Position numbers and translations under genes: made by a program. A stretch of 64,000 nucleotides of DNA from Altibacter sp. HG106 (GTDB lineage: Bacteria > Bacteroidota > Bacteroidia > Flavobacteriales > Flavobacteriaceae), in contig NZ_JAQQTD010000009.1 of the NCBI RefSeq assembly GCF_028561755.1, positions 18,274 through 82,273 of the forward strand. The letters run 5' to 3'. Shown here in pieces: positions 35,561 through 44,036 of this stretch; the stretch's first letter is position 1, and the number at the start of each line of letters is the position of its first letter. Below the pieces are notes generated by a model. It did not search any database. It worked only from the letters and a program-made list of their open reading frames with translations, and was not told where the DNA came from.

Positions 35561-35858
35561 GCAGGCCGCCTTATCGATCCGCTTAGGCGGGTAGGAAAGT
35601 CCGGACACCATAGGGAAGCATAGCGGCTAACAGCCGTCCTCTTTGAAAGAAGAGCGGACCAGTGCAACAGAAAGAATGTACGGGTAATGCCGTAGTGAAA
35701 TCAGGTAAACTCTATGCGGTGAAATGCCACGTAAACCCACGCTTAAGAGTTCCCGCTCGAGTGGGAGGGTGGGCAGCTAGAGCATGTAAGTAATTGCATG
35801 TCCAGATAAATGATAGGGCTTTCAGAAATGAAAGACAGAATCCGGCTTACAGGCCTGC
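35561..35858 (+). ncRNA. rnpB: RNase P RNA, class A
   Basis: The catalytic RNA of RNase P, which matures tRNA 5' ends. The conserved P4-forming segments are both present: GGAAAGTCCGGACACCATAG near the 5' end and ACAGAATCCGGCTTAC near the 3' end. The P1 helix pairs GCAGGCC at the 5' end with GGCCTGC at the 3' end. The AACAGCCG and CAGTGCAACAGAAAG segments further match the specificity domain. About 298 nt, short for the class. The 3' strand of P1 overlaps the last codons of the convergent gene on the minus strand. Confidence 0.95.
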
Positions 35859-36251
35859 ATTTTCTTTATAGTTCTGAATTTTCTTTCCAACCCATTGCTT
35901 GCACTTTTTCATCGACATAAAGACTTCGAAATTTCCCTTATAAAACATTTTCTCGAAGCAAGCCGTATCGTAAGAAGTTTGCGAATGACATACGGTAGCG
36001 AGGCACACTAAGTTTGGCATAATGTCCGATCTGAAAAAACAAGTAGGATTGATGGTATAGTCGTTTTTACGATTGGCGATAGAGGCGAAGGGTTTGTTTC
36101 CTGAATAGAAGGCTTTGAAATGTGCTATTACTTCATCTAGATGTTTTATATCGAAAAAAACACCTTCATGGATGGTCGAAATTACATAGTCTTCATAAAA
36201 GTGTAGTGTAATAAAATCTAACTCTTCAATGTGTAGTTCTTTCGATGCCAA
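35847..36251 (-). CDS. Small protein of unknown function, paralogue B (STAS-like)
   Basis: 134 aa, paralogue of the gene just upstream on the same strand. Shared blocks include LDFITL, EGV(F/L)FDI, RK(N/H)DYT(I/V)NPTC and a following C-S pattern; the spacing matches throughout. The alternation of beta strands and amphipathic helices suggests a STAS or SpoIIAA-like fold, but no catalytic motif is visible. Three cysteines beyond the shared ones and a Lys-rich C-terminus set it apart from its sister. Its last 12 bases overlap the 3' end of rnpB on the other strand. Confidence 0.72.
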   Translation of the reverse strand: MASKELHIEELDFITLHFYEDYVISTIHEGVFFDIKHLDEVIAHFKAFYSGNKPFASIANRKNDYTINPTCFFRSDIMPNLVCLATVCHSQTSYDTACFEKMFYKGNFEVFMSMKKCKQWVGKKIQNYKENAGL

Positions 36252-36332
36252 AACGCGGGATGTACAAGTTGGTATCTTAAATGTACTTAAAATGTACGAT
36301 ACCCCAAATACTATTGGCTAATTTTAAGCATA

Positions 36333-36719
36333 CTAGACAGAACCTTGCAGTAGTTGAAGCGACCATTCTTTCGCGTTATCCAAATCATTGAATACTTCAA
36401 AAGGTTTTTTGTAAAAATTTTCTTCAAAGGCCGCTGTTTGTTCAGAAGCTTCTGAATAGCATACTACGGCAATCCCCTGTAATTTCTCGTATTTTGAAAC
36501 TTCAAGATAACAGGTCGGATTTACGGTATAGTCATGTTTTCGATCAGCAATGATGACAAATTCTTGATCTGGATAGTAAGCATCAAACAATTGTTCTAAA
36601 ATGGTTAATTGTGGGATATCAAATAGCACCCCTTCTTTGATGGTCGAAATTAAATAGTTTGGGTATATGGAAAGAGTAATAAAGTCAAGCTGAATGGTTT
36701 TGGGAGGTTTGGTTGTCAT
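36333..36719 (-). CDS. Small protein of unknown function, paralogue A (STAS-like)
   Basis: 128 aa from the ATG at 36719 (MTTKPPKTIQLDFITL); the frame extends to 36755 but that would lengthen the overlap with rsmD from 35 to 71 bp. It is paralogous to the next gene (LDFITL, STIKEGVLFDI, DRKHDYTVNPTC). The conserved Arg-Lys-x-Asp-Tyr-Thr and Asn-Pro-Thr-Cys pair is the strongest shared feature and could be a ligand or partner site. No function is recognisable. It is translationally linked to rsmD by overlap. Confidence 0.75.
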   Translation of the reverse strand: MTTKPPKTIQLDFITLSIYPNYLISTIKEGVLFDIPQLTILEQLFDAYYPDQEFVIIADRKHDYTVNPTCYLEVSKYEKLQGIAVVCYSEASEQTAAFEENFYKKPFEVFNDLDNAKEWSLQLLQGSV

Positions 36720-37260
36720 GAGTTTTGTTAGTGAAAAAGCTAAACACAGATCCACCGTACTTTCGCTGTTCTTGGAAGTCAGCTATTTGACTCAAATCTG
36801 TGTGTTTACTATGTTCAATGATAAGAAACCCTGACGCTTTCAGCAAGTTATTTTCCTTAATTTTGTTCGCGATCTCTGCACATTCCTGAGCCTCAAACTG
36901 GTAAGGCGGATCGGCAAAAATGAGATCATAGGGGGTCGTTTCTCGATCTAGAAAAGAAAAAACATCCGATTTTACGGTAGTAATGGGGAAGTTAAATTCG
37001 GTTGCGATTTTATCAATAAATTGCACACATCCATAATGACTATCAACCGCCTTGATACTGGGCACTCCCCGGGATGCAAATTCGAAACTGATATTCCCGG
37101 TTCCCGCGAACAGCTCGAGAACACGCAAGGTGTGAAAATCAAATCGATTGCGAAGAATATTGAACAATCCTTCTTTTGCAAAATCGGTTGTGGGTCGAAC
37201 CGGTAGCTGCTTTGGTGCCAGTAGTCTTCTTCCTTTATGAGTACCTGAAATAATGCGCAT
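36685..37260 (-). CDS. rsmD: 16S rRNA (guanine(966)-N2)-methyltransferase
   Basis: 191 aa, SAM-dependent methyltransferase acting on the small ribosomal subunit. MRIISGTHKGRRL at the start and RPTTDFAKEGLFNIL are hallmarks. The SAM loop is LELFAGTG (48-55) and the catalytic motif DPPY lies at 117-120. It shares one base with the end of the DUF3822 gene (TAATG). Confidence 0.95.
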   Translation of the reverse strand: MRIISGTHKGRRLLAPKQLPVRPTTDFAKEGLFNILRNRFDFHTLRVLELFAGTGNISFEFASRGVPSIKAVDSHYGCVQFIDKIATEFNFPITTVKSDVFSFLDRETTPYDLIFADPPYQFEAQECAEIANKIKENNLLKASGFLIIEHSKHTDLSQIADFQEQRKYGGSVFSFFTNKTHDNQTSQNHSA

Positions 37261-38045
37261 TAGGCGATGGTATGAGCTAATTGATAGGTGGCCATAGATC
37301 GGATTGAAATATTGCGTATAAACGCATAGGCCAGCGCATAGCGCTCGTCGGTCTCATCTATGTCTGCAATGATTTCAATAGGAACCGAATCAGGATTAAG
37401 GGACAATTGTTCCATCGCAAATAGTAGGTAATACAGGAAATCTTCAGGTGTCTGGTACGTATATGTATTGCACAATTGTAATGCGCCTTGTTGAAACACC
37501 AACATATCGAAGGAAGCTGGCATTAGTTTCACAATCACCTTAGCACCCGAATCATGTCGTTCTTCCTTGACACATTGCGTTAGTACTACGGTAATTCCGT
37601 GGTAATAACTGAAACTTCCAAACTTCTCGAAGAAATGATTGTTGACATTGATGTAAGGAACATACACGACCACACTTTCATGTATCGAGACTTCGTCCAC
37701 CGCAATATAGTCGTTGGGTAAGATTTTCGCATTGAATTTTAAATATTCGCTCGCCTTTTCTCGATCAAAAAGCGCTTTAGGAATCAGCGTGTACAAGGGT
37801 GTATTATATATTAACACCACATTTTCGAAAGGCTCTTGAAGCGCTTCTTGTTTCCGAAAATAGTGTTGAATGGTTTCCAAAACCTCTTCTGGTGAGCGTG
37901 TTCCATCAAAAGACTCTTCTGCAGAAAACAAAAGTGTACGCGTCGCGATATCTTCTACAAAAAAAGAAAGTCCGGTCAAAGAAATTTGAACGGACAGTCG
38001 TTTATAAGATGTGGTAGTATGCTTATTGTTCGTTTGCAGAGTCAT
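37260..38045 (-). CDS. DUF3822 family protein
   Basis: 261 aa from the ATG at 38045; the frame is open to 38081. It has the DUF3822 opening SYKRLSVQISLTGLSFFV and a later block VIVKLMPASFDMLVFQQGAL...LCNTY followed by TPEDFLYYLLFAMEQL. The alternation of strands, the central segment with an Asp and small residues, and the terminal helix remind me of the actin-like fold of PilM/GspL, but no ATP-binding signature is clear. The gene overlaps a pseudopilin-like gene upstream and rsmD downstream, an arrangement common in flavobacteria. The function is unknown. Confidence 0.78.
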   Translation of the reverse strand: MTLQTNNKHTTTSYKRLSVQISLTGLSFFVEDIATRTLLFSAEESFDGTRSPEEVLETIQHYFRKQEALQEPFENVVLIYNTPLYTLIPKALFDREKASEYLKFNAKILPNDYIAVDEVSIHESVVVYVPYINVNNHFFEKFGSFSYYHGITVVLTQCVKEERHDSGAKVIVKLMPASFDMLVFQQGALQLCNTYTYQTPEDFLYYLLFAMEQLSLNPDSVPIEIIADIDETDERYALAYAFIRNISIRSMATYQLAHTIA

Positions 38046-38685
38046 ACACTTTCGGCCAGTTTCCACTTGTATCGATCTCATCCATAGATCCTACTTTAAT
38101 AGCGGTTCCATTTACACCATCCACTGAATTCACTTGTTTCTCCTGAGCTAGAAGCGTCTTGTCAAGGTCGTATAGAATGACGTCCTTATCTACTTTGGCC
38201 TCAAAAACAGAATAGGCTGTTCCGTTTTTCATTAATGTTCCTGCTTTCAGTTGGAATTGTTCATCGACTCCCTGAACAGGAATGTTCATCATGCTTTTGT
38301 ATCGGTCTGTCCCACCATACAAAGAATCTCTAACCGGAGTAAAGCCTAAGGTATCTAAAATGATCTCCTCAATATAGTACCCCTCATCAATACCATATGC
38401 CTTGTTTTTCTCAACATCGGCGTAACTCGTATCTCTTCGTTGTGTGATGGCAAATTGAGCCGTATCAATAAAACGAACTAAACTGTCAAAACTACCCGTG
38501 AATTTTCCTGTAATTTCCTGATGTGCCAATTCAGCCTTACGAATGTCTTTTAGGTTCTTGATAACCGCTTGATAGCGTGCCTCTTTCACCTTATTGAATT
38601 GTACAGGCCCCGTAATGGAGTCATATAATTTATATCCTAGGAAAAGAATAACAACCCAAAGCACTATTTGAATTACAAGTTTCAT
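38023..38685 (-). CDS. Pseudopilin-like single-pass membrane protein
   Basis: 220 aa. One N-terminal transmembrane helix (about residues 2-23, VIQIVLWVVILFLGYKLY) is followed by a polar region with the sequence AVIKNLKDIRKAELAHQEITGKF and SFDSLVRFI, which resembles the helix-to-globule part of type II pseudopilins (KIRxAQxAYxxxxGxY). It lacks a prepilin peptidase site of the Gly/Glu kind. The C-terminal region is acidic. Its end overlaps the DUF3822 gene by 23 bp, and it is the first gene of the operon. Pseudopilin likeness is my inference. Confidence 0.72.
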   Translation of the reverse strand: MKLVIQIVLWVVILFLGYKLYDSITGPVQFNKVKEARYQAVIKNLKDIRKAELAHQEITGKFTGSFDSLVRFIDTAQFAITQRRDTSYADVEKNKAYGIDEGYYIEEIILDTLGFTPVRDSLYGGTDRYKSMMNIPVQGVDEQFQLKAGTLMKNGTAYSVFEAKVDKDVILYDLDKTLLAQEKQVNSVDGVNGTAIKVGSMDEIDTSGNWPKVYDSANEQ

Positions 38686-38780
38686 TGTTTGAAAGTTTGA
38701 TTAAATACTATACGATTACGTCTAGAGCAAATCTACAATTTTTTTTGGTTCGTAAAAGTAATATCCCTAAAAATCATGCC

Positions 38781-38788
38781 TACCTTTG
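38781..38788 (+). promoter_or_regulatory. TACCTTTG -7 element before the RecD-like gene
   Basis: An exact TAnnTTTG match followed by GC. No good TTTG box is found at the right distance. If it is used, transcription would begin after the upstream ATG at 38776, which supports the start at 38812 or 38797. Confidence 0.35.
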
Positions 38789-38811
38789 CTTCACATATGG
38801 CCGATGATATC

Positions 38812-40242
38812 ATGGATGTTTCACATTTTTATTCTCTTCTCAAATCTAGTTTTCCACACCAAACTACAGAGGGACAAGACGTAGCCCTTCGGCGCCTCGC
38901 TTCTTTTATTTGTAGTCCTGAAAAAAATGAGGTGTTTCTCTTAAAAGGATATGCCGGAACCGGAAAGACTACCCTTGTGGGTACCATCGTCAAGAACCTT
39001 TGGAAATTGAAGTGGTCGTCGGTATTGTTGGCACCCACCGGAAGAGCCGCTAAAGTGGTCAGTAACTATAGCAATAAAGAAGCCTTTACCATTCACAAGA
39101 AAATCTACTATCCCAAAAGCAAAAAGGGAAGTGGAATCACCTTTACCTTGAAGCCGAACAAACACAAAAACACCCTGTTTATTGTAGATGAAGCTTCTAT
39201 GATTCCTGATATCAATCAAGATTCCAAGCTTTTTGAAAATGGTTCGTTGTTGGATGATCTTATTGAATATGTAGACCAGGGGCATCAGTGTAAATTACTG
39301 CTTATTGGCGACACGGCACAATTACCGCCGGTAAAATTAGCGATTAGTCCGGCCTTAGACCCAGAATTACTATCGCTCCAATATCGCAAGGAAGTGATTA
39401 CCGTACAACTGGACGAAGTGGTGCGTCAGAAGCGGGGAGGGGATATTCTTTTAAATGCGACGGAATTACGAGATTGCCTTGAGAAGGAGGCGTTTGAAAG
39501 CTTTCGATTTACACTTGGCGAACAAGAAGAAGTTATTCGTCCTACCGATGGGATGGAACTCATGGATGCCATTCAAGACGCCTATCATCAGTTAGGTACC
39601 GAAGGTGCCACCATCATTGTTCGCTCCAACAAACGGGCAAATCTATACAATCAGAACATTCGTAACCGTATTCTATTTCAGGAGGAAGAATTGTCTGCCG
39701 GCGATCATCTCATGGTGGTAAAGAACAATTACTTTTGGATCAAACCCCAGTCGGAAGCCGGCTTTATTGCTAATGGCGATGTAGTGCAGGTGCTCGAAAT
39801 ATTTGAATTCAAAGATCTTTATGGGTTCCGCTTTGCGGAAGTGTTGGTACAAATGGTAGACTACCCAAAGATGCGACCCTTTGAATGCGTGTTGCTTATT
39901 GACACGCTTACTTCCGAAAGTGCCTCGCTATCCTATAATGATTCCAATCGATTGTATGAGGCCGTGAAAGAAGATTATGCCGAAGAAAAATCCAATTACA
40001 AAAAGTTTCTGGCGATAAAGAACAATAAATACTTCAATGCGCTGCAAGTCAAATTTTCATACGCCATTACGTGCCACAAGTCGCAAGGAGGGCAGTGGCA
40101 CACTGTTTTTGTAGAACAACCCTATTTGCCTAATGGAGTGGATAAAGAATACCTACGTTGGCTCTACACCGCTGTTACGCGTGCCAAGGAAAAACTCTAT
40201 CTCATAGGCTTCAAAAATGAATTTTTTGAAGATTCGCTGTAA
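38812..40242 (+). CDS. ATP-dependent RecD-like DNA helicase
   Basis: Superfamily 1 helicase, 476 aa from the ATG at 38812 (MDVSHFYSLLKSSFPHQ); starts at 38776 and 38797 are also open, but a -7 promoter element lies between them. Walker A GYAGTGKT is at 46-53, Walker B is in FIVDEASMI, and the GDTAQLPPV motif III region follows. At the C-terminus a UvrD_C_2 type block reads ITCHKSQGGQW and LYTAVTRAKEKLYL. It has no RecB or RecC neighbours, so it is a stand-alone RecD2-type or Pif1-like enzyme for recombination or repair. Confidence 0.9.
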   Translation: MDVSHFYSLLKSSFPHQTTEGQDVALRRLASFICSPEKNEVFLLKGYAGTGKTTLVGTIVKNLWKLKWSSVLLAPTGRAAKVVSNYSNKEAFTIHKKIYYPKSKKGSGITFTLKPNKHKNTLFIVDEASMIPDINQDSKLFENGSLLDDLIEYVDQGHQCKLLLIGDTAQLPPVKLAISPALDPELLSLQYRKEVITVQLDEVVRQKRGGDILLNATELRDCLEKEAFESFRFTLGEQEEVIRPTDGMELMDAIQDAYHQLGTEGATIIVRSNKRANLYNQNIRNRILFQEEELSAGDHLMVVKNNYFWIKPQSEAGFIANGDVVQVLEIFEFKDLYGFRFAEVLVQMVDYPKMRPFECVLLIDTLTSESASLSYNDSNRLYEAVKEDYAEEKSNYKKFLAIKNNKYFNALQVKFSYAITCHKSQGGQWHTVFVEQPYLPNGVDKEYLRWLYTAVTRAKEKLYLIGFKNEFFEDSL

Positions 40243-40348
40243 ACCTTTTGTAGGTTGCTGCATCTAGTAGGTAGATAATTTTGGAAAACGGCTTCACGGC
40301 TGTTAGAATCTTTCTATTTTTGAAGCTTTCTAAAAAATTTCAACCATC

Positions 40349-42178
40349 GTGAAAATAATTGCTATGATTCCCGCTCGTTATGGGGCGTCACGTTTTCCAG
40401 GAAAGCTCATGCAGGACCTCGGCGGCATGTCGGTTATTCTTAGAACCTATAAAGCCACTGTCGAAACCCAATTGTTCGATGCTGTATATGTCGTCACTGA
40501 TGACGAGATCATTTTCAATGAAATTGAAAGCAACGGTGGAAAGGCGATCATGAGTCAGAAAGAACACGAATGCGGAAGCGATCGCATTGCGGAAGCAGTC
40601 GCTACTATGGATGTGGATATCGTAGTAAACGTGCAAGGAGATGAACCTTTTACGAGCAGAGACTCTTTAGAAAAGGTACTTAGTGTATTCCAAGGTCCAG
40701 ATGCCGAGAAGATCGATTTGGCCTCGCTTATGACCGAAATACACGATTGGAAAGAAATTAGCGATCCCAACTGCGTGAAGGTAATTGTTGATCAACATAA
40801 TTTTGCCTTATACTTTTCCCGATCTCCTATTCCGTATCCGCGCGATAAGAATACTGCGGTTCAATATTATAAGCATAAGGGTATTTATGCGTTTCGAAAA
40901 GAATCACTAATGGATTTTTACCGATGGCCCATGCGTGGGTTAGAAGCTGCTGAAAAAATAGAATGCATACGATATTTGGAATACGGAAAAAACATAAAAA
41001 TGGCCATATCTAACACAAAAGGAATTGAAATAGATACTCCCGAAGATCTGGTACGCGCCAACAAAGCGTTGCAGCAAACGGAAGAAAAATCGGTGAACCA
41101 TCGCTATCGCAACTTTCCCATGGTTCCCAAAGTGGTCTACGGCTCCGGAAGCTTTGACCAACTCACCTCCATTCTCGCTCCTAATAGAAACGAGAACGCG
41201 CCATTTATCTTTTTGGTAGACGATGTTTTTCGTGGCAATCCATTTCTTATGGATCGTATCGAACTCCATTTCAATGACAAGGTATTTTTTATCTCGGCCG
41301 ATGAAGAACCCAAGACTTCCCAAGTGGATGCTATTGTTGCCAACATTCAATCTGAATTCACGCGCATCCCCTCTGGAATTATTGGCATCGGAGGAGGCAC
41401 GGTTCTCGACCTTGCAAAAGCAGTTTCCATTATGCTCACCAACAAAGGAAGCGCCGCCGATTATCAAGGCTGGGACCTCGTTCTCAATAAGGCAGTTTAT
41501 CATGTGGGAATACCCACCATATCAGGCACAGGCGCAGAAGTTTCTCGCACCGCTGTGCTCACTGGACCCATAAAAAAATTAGGGATCAATAGTGACTTCA
41601 CCCCCTTCGATCAGGTTATTATGGATCCCGAACTTACGCAAGGAATTCCGAAGAATCAATGGTTTTATACGGGGATGGATTGTTTTATCCATTGTGTTGA
41701 ATCGCTCAATGGAACGTTCCTCAATGAATTCAGTAAAAGCTATGGTGAAAAAGCCTATGATATTTGCTTAGAGATTTTTCTTAAACAAGAGCTGACCGAA
41801 GAAGAAGCTAGAGGTAAATTAATGATGGCTTCCTGGCATGGTGGAATGAGCATTGCTTATTCGCAGGTAGGAGTGGCACATGCCATGAGTTACGGACTCT
41901 CTTATGTGTTAGGTACGAAACACGGCTTAGGTAATTGTATTGTATTTAATCATTTGGAAGAATTTTACCCAAAGGATGTCGCGGTATTCAAAGAAATGGT
42001 GGCACTACATGATATTCATATCCCACAAGGACTCTGTAAGAACCTGTCAAATGCTGAAATGGATACCATGATCGATATTGCCTTAGGCTTGGTACCGCTA
42101 TGGGAAAACGCGCTTGGCGAAGATTGGGAGCAAAAAATGACTCGAGACCGACTGCGTTCGCTATATTTGAAGATGTAG
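40349..42178 (+). CDS. Fused CMP-Kdo synthetase and Kdo 8-oxidase (KdsB-KdnB)
   Basis: 609 aa, GTG start. Residues 1-245 are 3-deoxy-manno-octulosonate cytidylyltransferase: [13 protein letters not shown] (8-19), [11 protein letters not shown] (73-83), NVQGDEP (94-100) and the C-terminal [10 protein letters not shown]. Residues 256-609 are an iron-dependent alcohol dehydrogenase: [16 protein letters not shown]-binding [13 protein letters not shown] (346-358), and metal ligands Asp444, His448, His511 and His525 ([24 protein letters not shown]). The second part matches KdnB of Shewanella, which oxidises C8 of Kdo before KdnA aminates it to Kdo8N. The linker (246-255) is short. KdsB and KdnB are separate neighbouring genes in Shewanella; here they are one chain. 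No KdnA aminotransferase gene is in the window. Confidence 0.93.
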   Translation: MKIIAMIPARYGASRFPGKLMQDLGGMSVILRTYKATVETQLFDAVYVVTDDEIIFNEIESNGGKAIMSQKEHECGSDRIAEAVATMDVDIVVNVQGDEPFTSRDSLEKVLSVFQGPDAEKIDLASLMTEIHDWKEISDPNCVKVIVDQHNFALYFSRSPIPYPRDKNTAVQYYKHKGIYAFRKESLMDFYRWPMRGLEAAEKIECIRYLEYGKNIKMAISNTKGIEIDTPEDLVRANKALQQTEEKSVNHRYRNFPMVPKVVYGSGSFDQLTSILAPNRNENAPFIFLVDDVFRGNPFLMDRIELHFNDKVFFISADEEPKTSQVDAIVANIQSEFTRIPSGIIGIGGGTVLDLAKAVSIMLTNKGSAADYQGWDLVLNKAVYHVGIPTISGTGAEVSRTAVLTGPIKKLGINSDFTPFDQVIMDPELTQGIPKNQWFYTGMDCFIHCVESLNGTFLNEFSKSYGEKAYDICLEIFLKQELTEEEARGKLMMASWHGGMSIAYSQVGVAHAMSYGLSYVLGTKHGLGNCIVFNHLEEFYPKDVAVFKEMVALHDIHIPQGLCKNLSNAEMDTMIDIALGLVPLWENALGEDWEQKMTRDRLRSLYLKM

Positions 42179-42190
42179 CCAAACGCCGTT

Positions 42191-42727
42191 ATGGGGATTA
42201 CTAAATTTATCTTTCACAAGGTGCTGGGATGGGAAATCCAGGGAAAATTCGACCCAACCATCAAGAAATCGGTAGTGATTGTGGTGCCACATACAAGCTG
42301 GCACGACTTCTATGTTGGGGCATTTACAAGACGTATCCTCAAAACAGACATTCATTTTATTGCCAAAAAAGAGTTGTTTAAAGGTCCAATGGGCGCCTAT
42401 TTCAGGTGGATGGGTGGTGCTCCTTTAGATCGTACTCCAGGCCAGCAAAAAACCGCTGCTATTGCTTCCTTATTCGCAGATCGGGACGAATTTCGACTTG
42501 CATTGGCGCCGGAGGGAACCCGTAAAAAAGTGAACGCCTGGAAAACCGGCTATTACTACATTGCCCTGGCCGCGGAAGTGCCCATCATTCCCGTGGCATT
42601 TGACTATAGTACCAAAACAGTCTTTATTCATCCTGCCTTTTACCCCACAGGCGATCTTTCCAAAGACACCACAATACTTCGCGCGTACTATCAAAACGTT
42701 GTAGGAAAGGTTCCTGAAAGAACCTAG
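42191..42727 (+). CDS. PlsC-like lysophospholipid / lipid A-type acyltransferase
   Basis: 178 aa, probably membrane-associated through its N-terminal half. The acyltransferase HX4D motif is HTSWHD (34-39), and the glycerophosphate-binding motif appears as APEGTRKKVN. This short form resembles the 1-acyl-glycerol-3-phosphate acyltransferase family in its general layout. It begins 12 bp after the KdsB-KdnB fusion, so a role in lipid A or core lipopolysaccharide assembly is attractive, but the substrate is not determined by the sequence. Confidence 0.87.
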   Translation: MGITKFIFHKVLGWEIQGKFDPTIKKSVVIVVPHTSWHDFYVGAFTRRILKTDIHFIAKKELFKGPMGAYFRWMGGAPLDRTPGQQKTAAIASLFADRDEFRLALAPEGTRKKVNAWKTGYYYIALAAEVPIIPVAFDYSTKTVFIHPAFYPTGDLSKDTTILRAYYQNVVGKVPERT

Positions 42728-42924
42728 GTCCTTTAACAGTACTCATACTTTTCTTAACGCCTTTTTATGGAAAACTTTTGTTAACCTCTTTGCGAAAGAG
42801 TAACTGTAAAATGCTTATTTTCAATATACTGTAGTTAAATATACGTTAAGTATGCCCCCAATTTTCTAGTGCCTTCGAGAATTGTAGTAACTACGTACCA
42901 ATAATCAAAAACAAATCTAACATT

Positions 42925-43968
42925 ATGAAAAAGATTAAATGGATGGCGTTAAGCCTTGCAACTGTAGGATTGCTTGCATCATGCAGTAATGATGACAATG
43001 GTACAGTGACCGGTGATGATACTACAGATGATACCGTAGCATTGCGATCTGAATTGTATGCTTCAAACAACAACAACGGAAATGTTACCAATTATAATGT
43101 TTCTGACCTGTCTGTAGAAGATTCTGAAACCTATATTACAATTTCTCAGGATTCCGAAGGCATTTATTACGACGCTACCGATGATGAGTTGGTGCAAGCT
43201 TCGAGAACCTTGGGACAACTAAACTCTTATGCCGATATTTCATTGGCAGATGATGGAATCAATTTGGCGTTGAACTTTTCAAGTACCGCCGATCTAACGA
43301 GTCCGCGCGACATCGCAGTGGGTGGTGGCGTATATGTAGTTGCTGATAATAGTGACGTAGACGGAGACCCGATGACCGATGACGGAAGATTGTATGTATA
43401 TGTAGAAGAAAGTTCTGGATTTACCCTGCGTAACACAGTAACGGTCGATTTTGCCGTATGGGGAATTGAATTTGTAAACAGTGACCTGTATGTTGTGGTA
43501 GATAAAACTTCAGACATCGCCGTATTCAACAATTTTGCCACCGGGTATACTATCGATGAAACGGCTACACCGTCTAAACGTGTAACGATTGAAGGAATTG
43601 TAAGAACTCATGGATTGGCATTTGACGGCAATACCATGATCCTAACAGACGTGGGAGATGCCGGTTCAGACACTGACGGCGCATTTCATATCATTACAGA
43701 ATTCCAAAGCAAAATTGCCGGAATTTCAGACGGTGGAACCCTGCTTGTCGCTGGAAATCAGGTACGCGTTGCAGGAAGCAGTACATTTCTCGGAAACCCT
43801 GTAGCAGCTGAGTTCGACGCTGAAACAAACACGGTTTACATCGCCGAACGTGCCAACGGTGGCGGACGAGTGCTTGCCTTTACCGATGCAAATGCTGGCG
43901 GAGACATAAGTCCAACCGCTAATTACGAATTGCAAGGAGCTTCTTCTCTATACTTGTATAAAGAGTAA
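42925..43968 (+). CDS. Exported lipoprotein, probably beta-propeller
   Basis: 347 aa. A lipoprotein signal with lipobox LLASC (Cys20) is followed by an Asp/Thr-rich linker (NDDNGTVTGDDTTDDT). The rest consists of about six or seven repeated beta-rich segments with patterns such as NNGNVTNYNVSDLSV, GGGVYVVADNSDVDG, GIEFVNSDLYVVVDK, GLAFDGNTMILTDVGDAG and AEFDAETNTVYIAERAN. This repetition fits a beta-propeller with an NHL-like or SMP-30-like sequence character. It is a single gene with a 197-bp AT-rich upstream region and its own terminator. The function is unknown. Confidence 0.83.
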   Translation: MKKIKWMALSLATVGLLASCSNDDNGTVTGDDTTDDTVALRSELYASNNNNGNVTNYNVSDLSVEDSETYITISQDSEGIYYDATDDELVQASRTLGQLNSYADISLADDGINLALNFSSTADLTSPRDIAVGGGVYVVADNSDVDGDPMTDDGRLYVYVEESSGFTLRNTVTVDFAVWGIEFVNSDLYVVVDKTSDIAVFNNFATGYTIDETATPSKRVTIEGIVRTHGLAFDGNTMILTDVGDAGSDTDGAFHIITEFQSKIAGISDGGTLLVAGNQVRVAGSSTFLGNPVAAEFDAETNTVYIAERANGGGRVLAFTDANAGGDISPTANYELQGASSLYLYKE

Positions 43969-43987
43969 GAAAAGTTTCTTAAGACAA

Positions 43988-44017
43988 AAAAAGAGCAGCT
44001 ATGTAGCTGCTCTTTTT
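43988..44017. terminator. Bidirectional terminator between the lipoprotein and yebC genes
   Basis: Stem AAAAAGAGCAGCT / AGCTGCTCTTTTT with an ATGT loop, A and T runs on both sides, between convergent genes. Confidence 0.92.
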
Positions 44018-44036
44018 CGTTGTATATACGCTTCAA

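Noticed and set aside
40940..41503. 187-codon open frame on the minus strand inside the KdsB-KdnB gene
   Set aside because: Antisense to a well-supported coding region; no recognisable protein, start context or promoter.
40349..42178. KdsB-KdnB fusion as an assembly error or missed stop codon
   Set aside because: The frame is uninterrupted, the linker between the domains is smooth, and both halves are complete. It cannot be fully excluded without reads.
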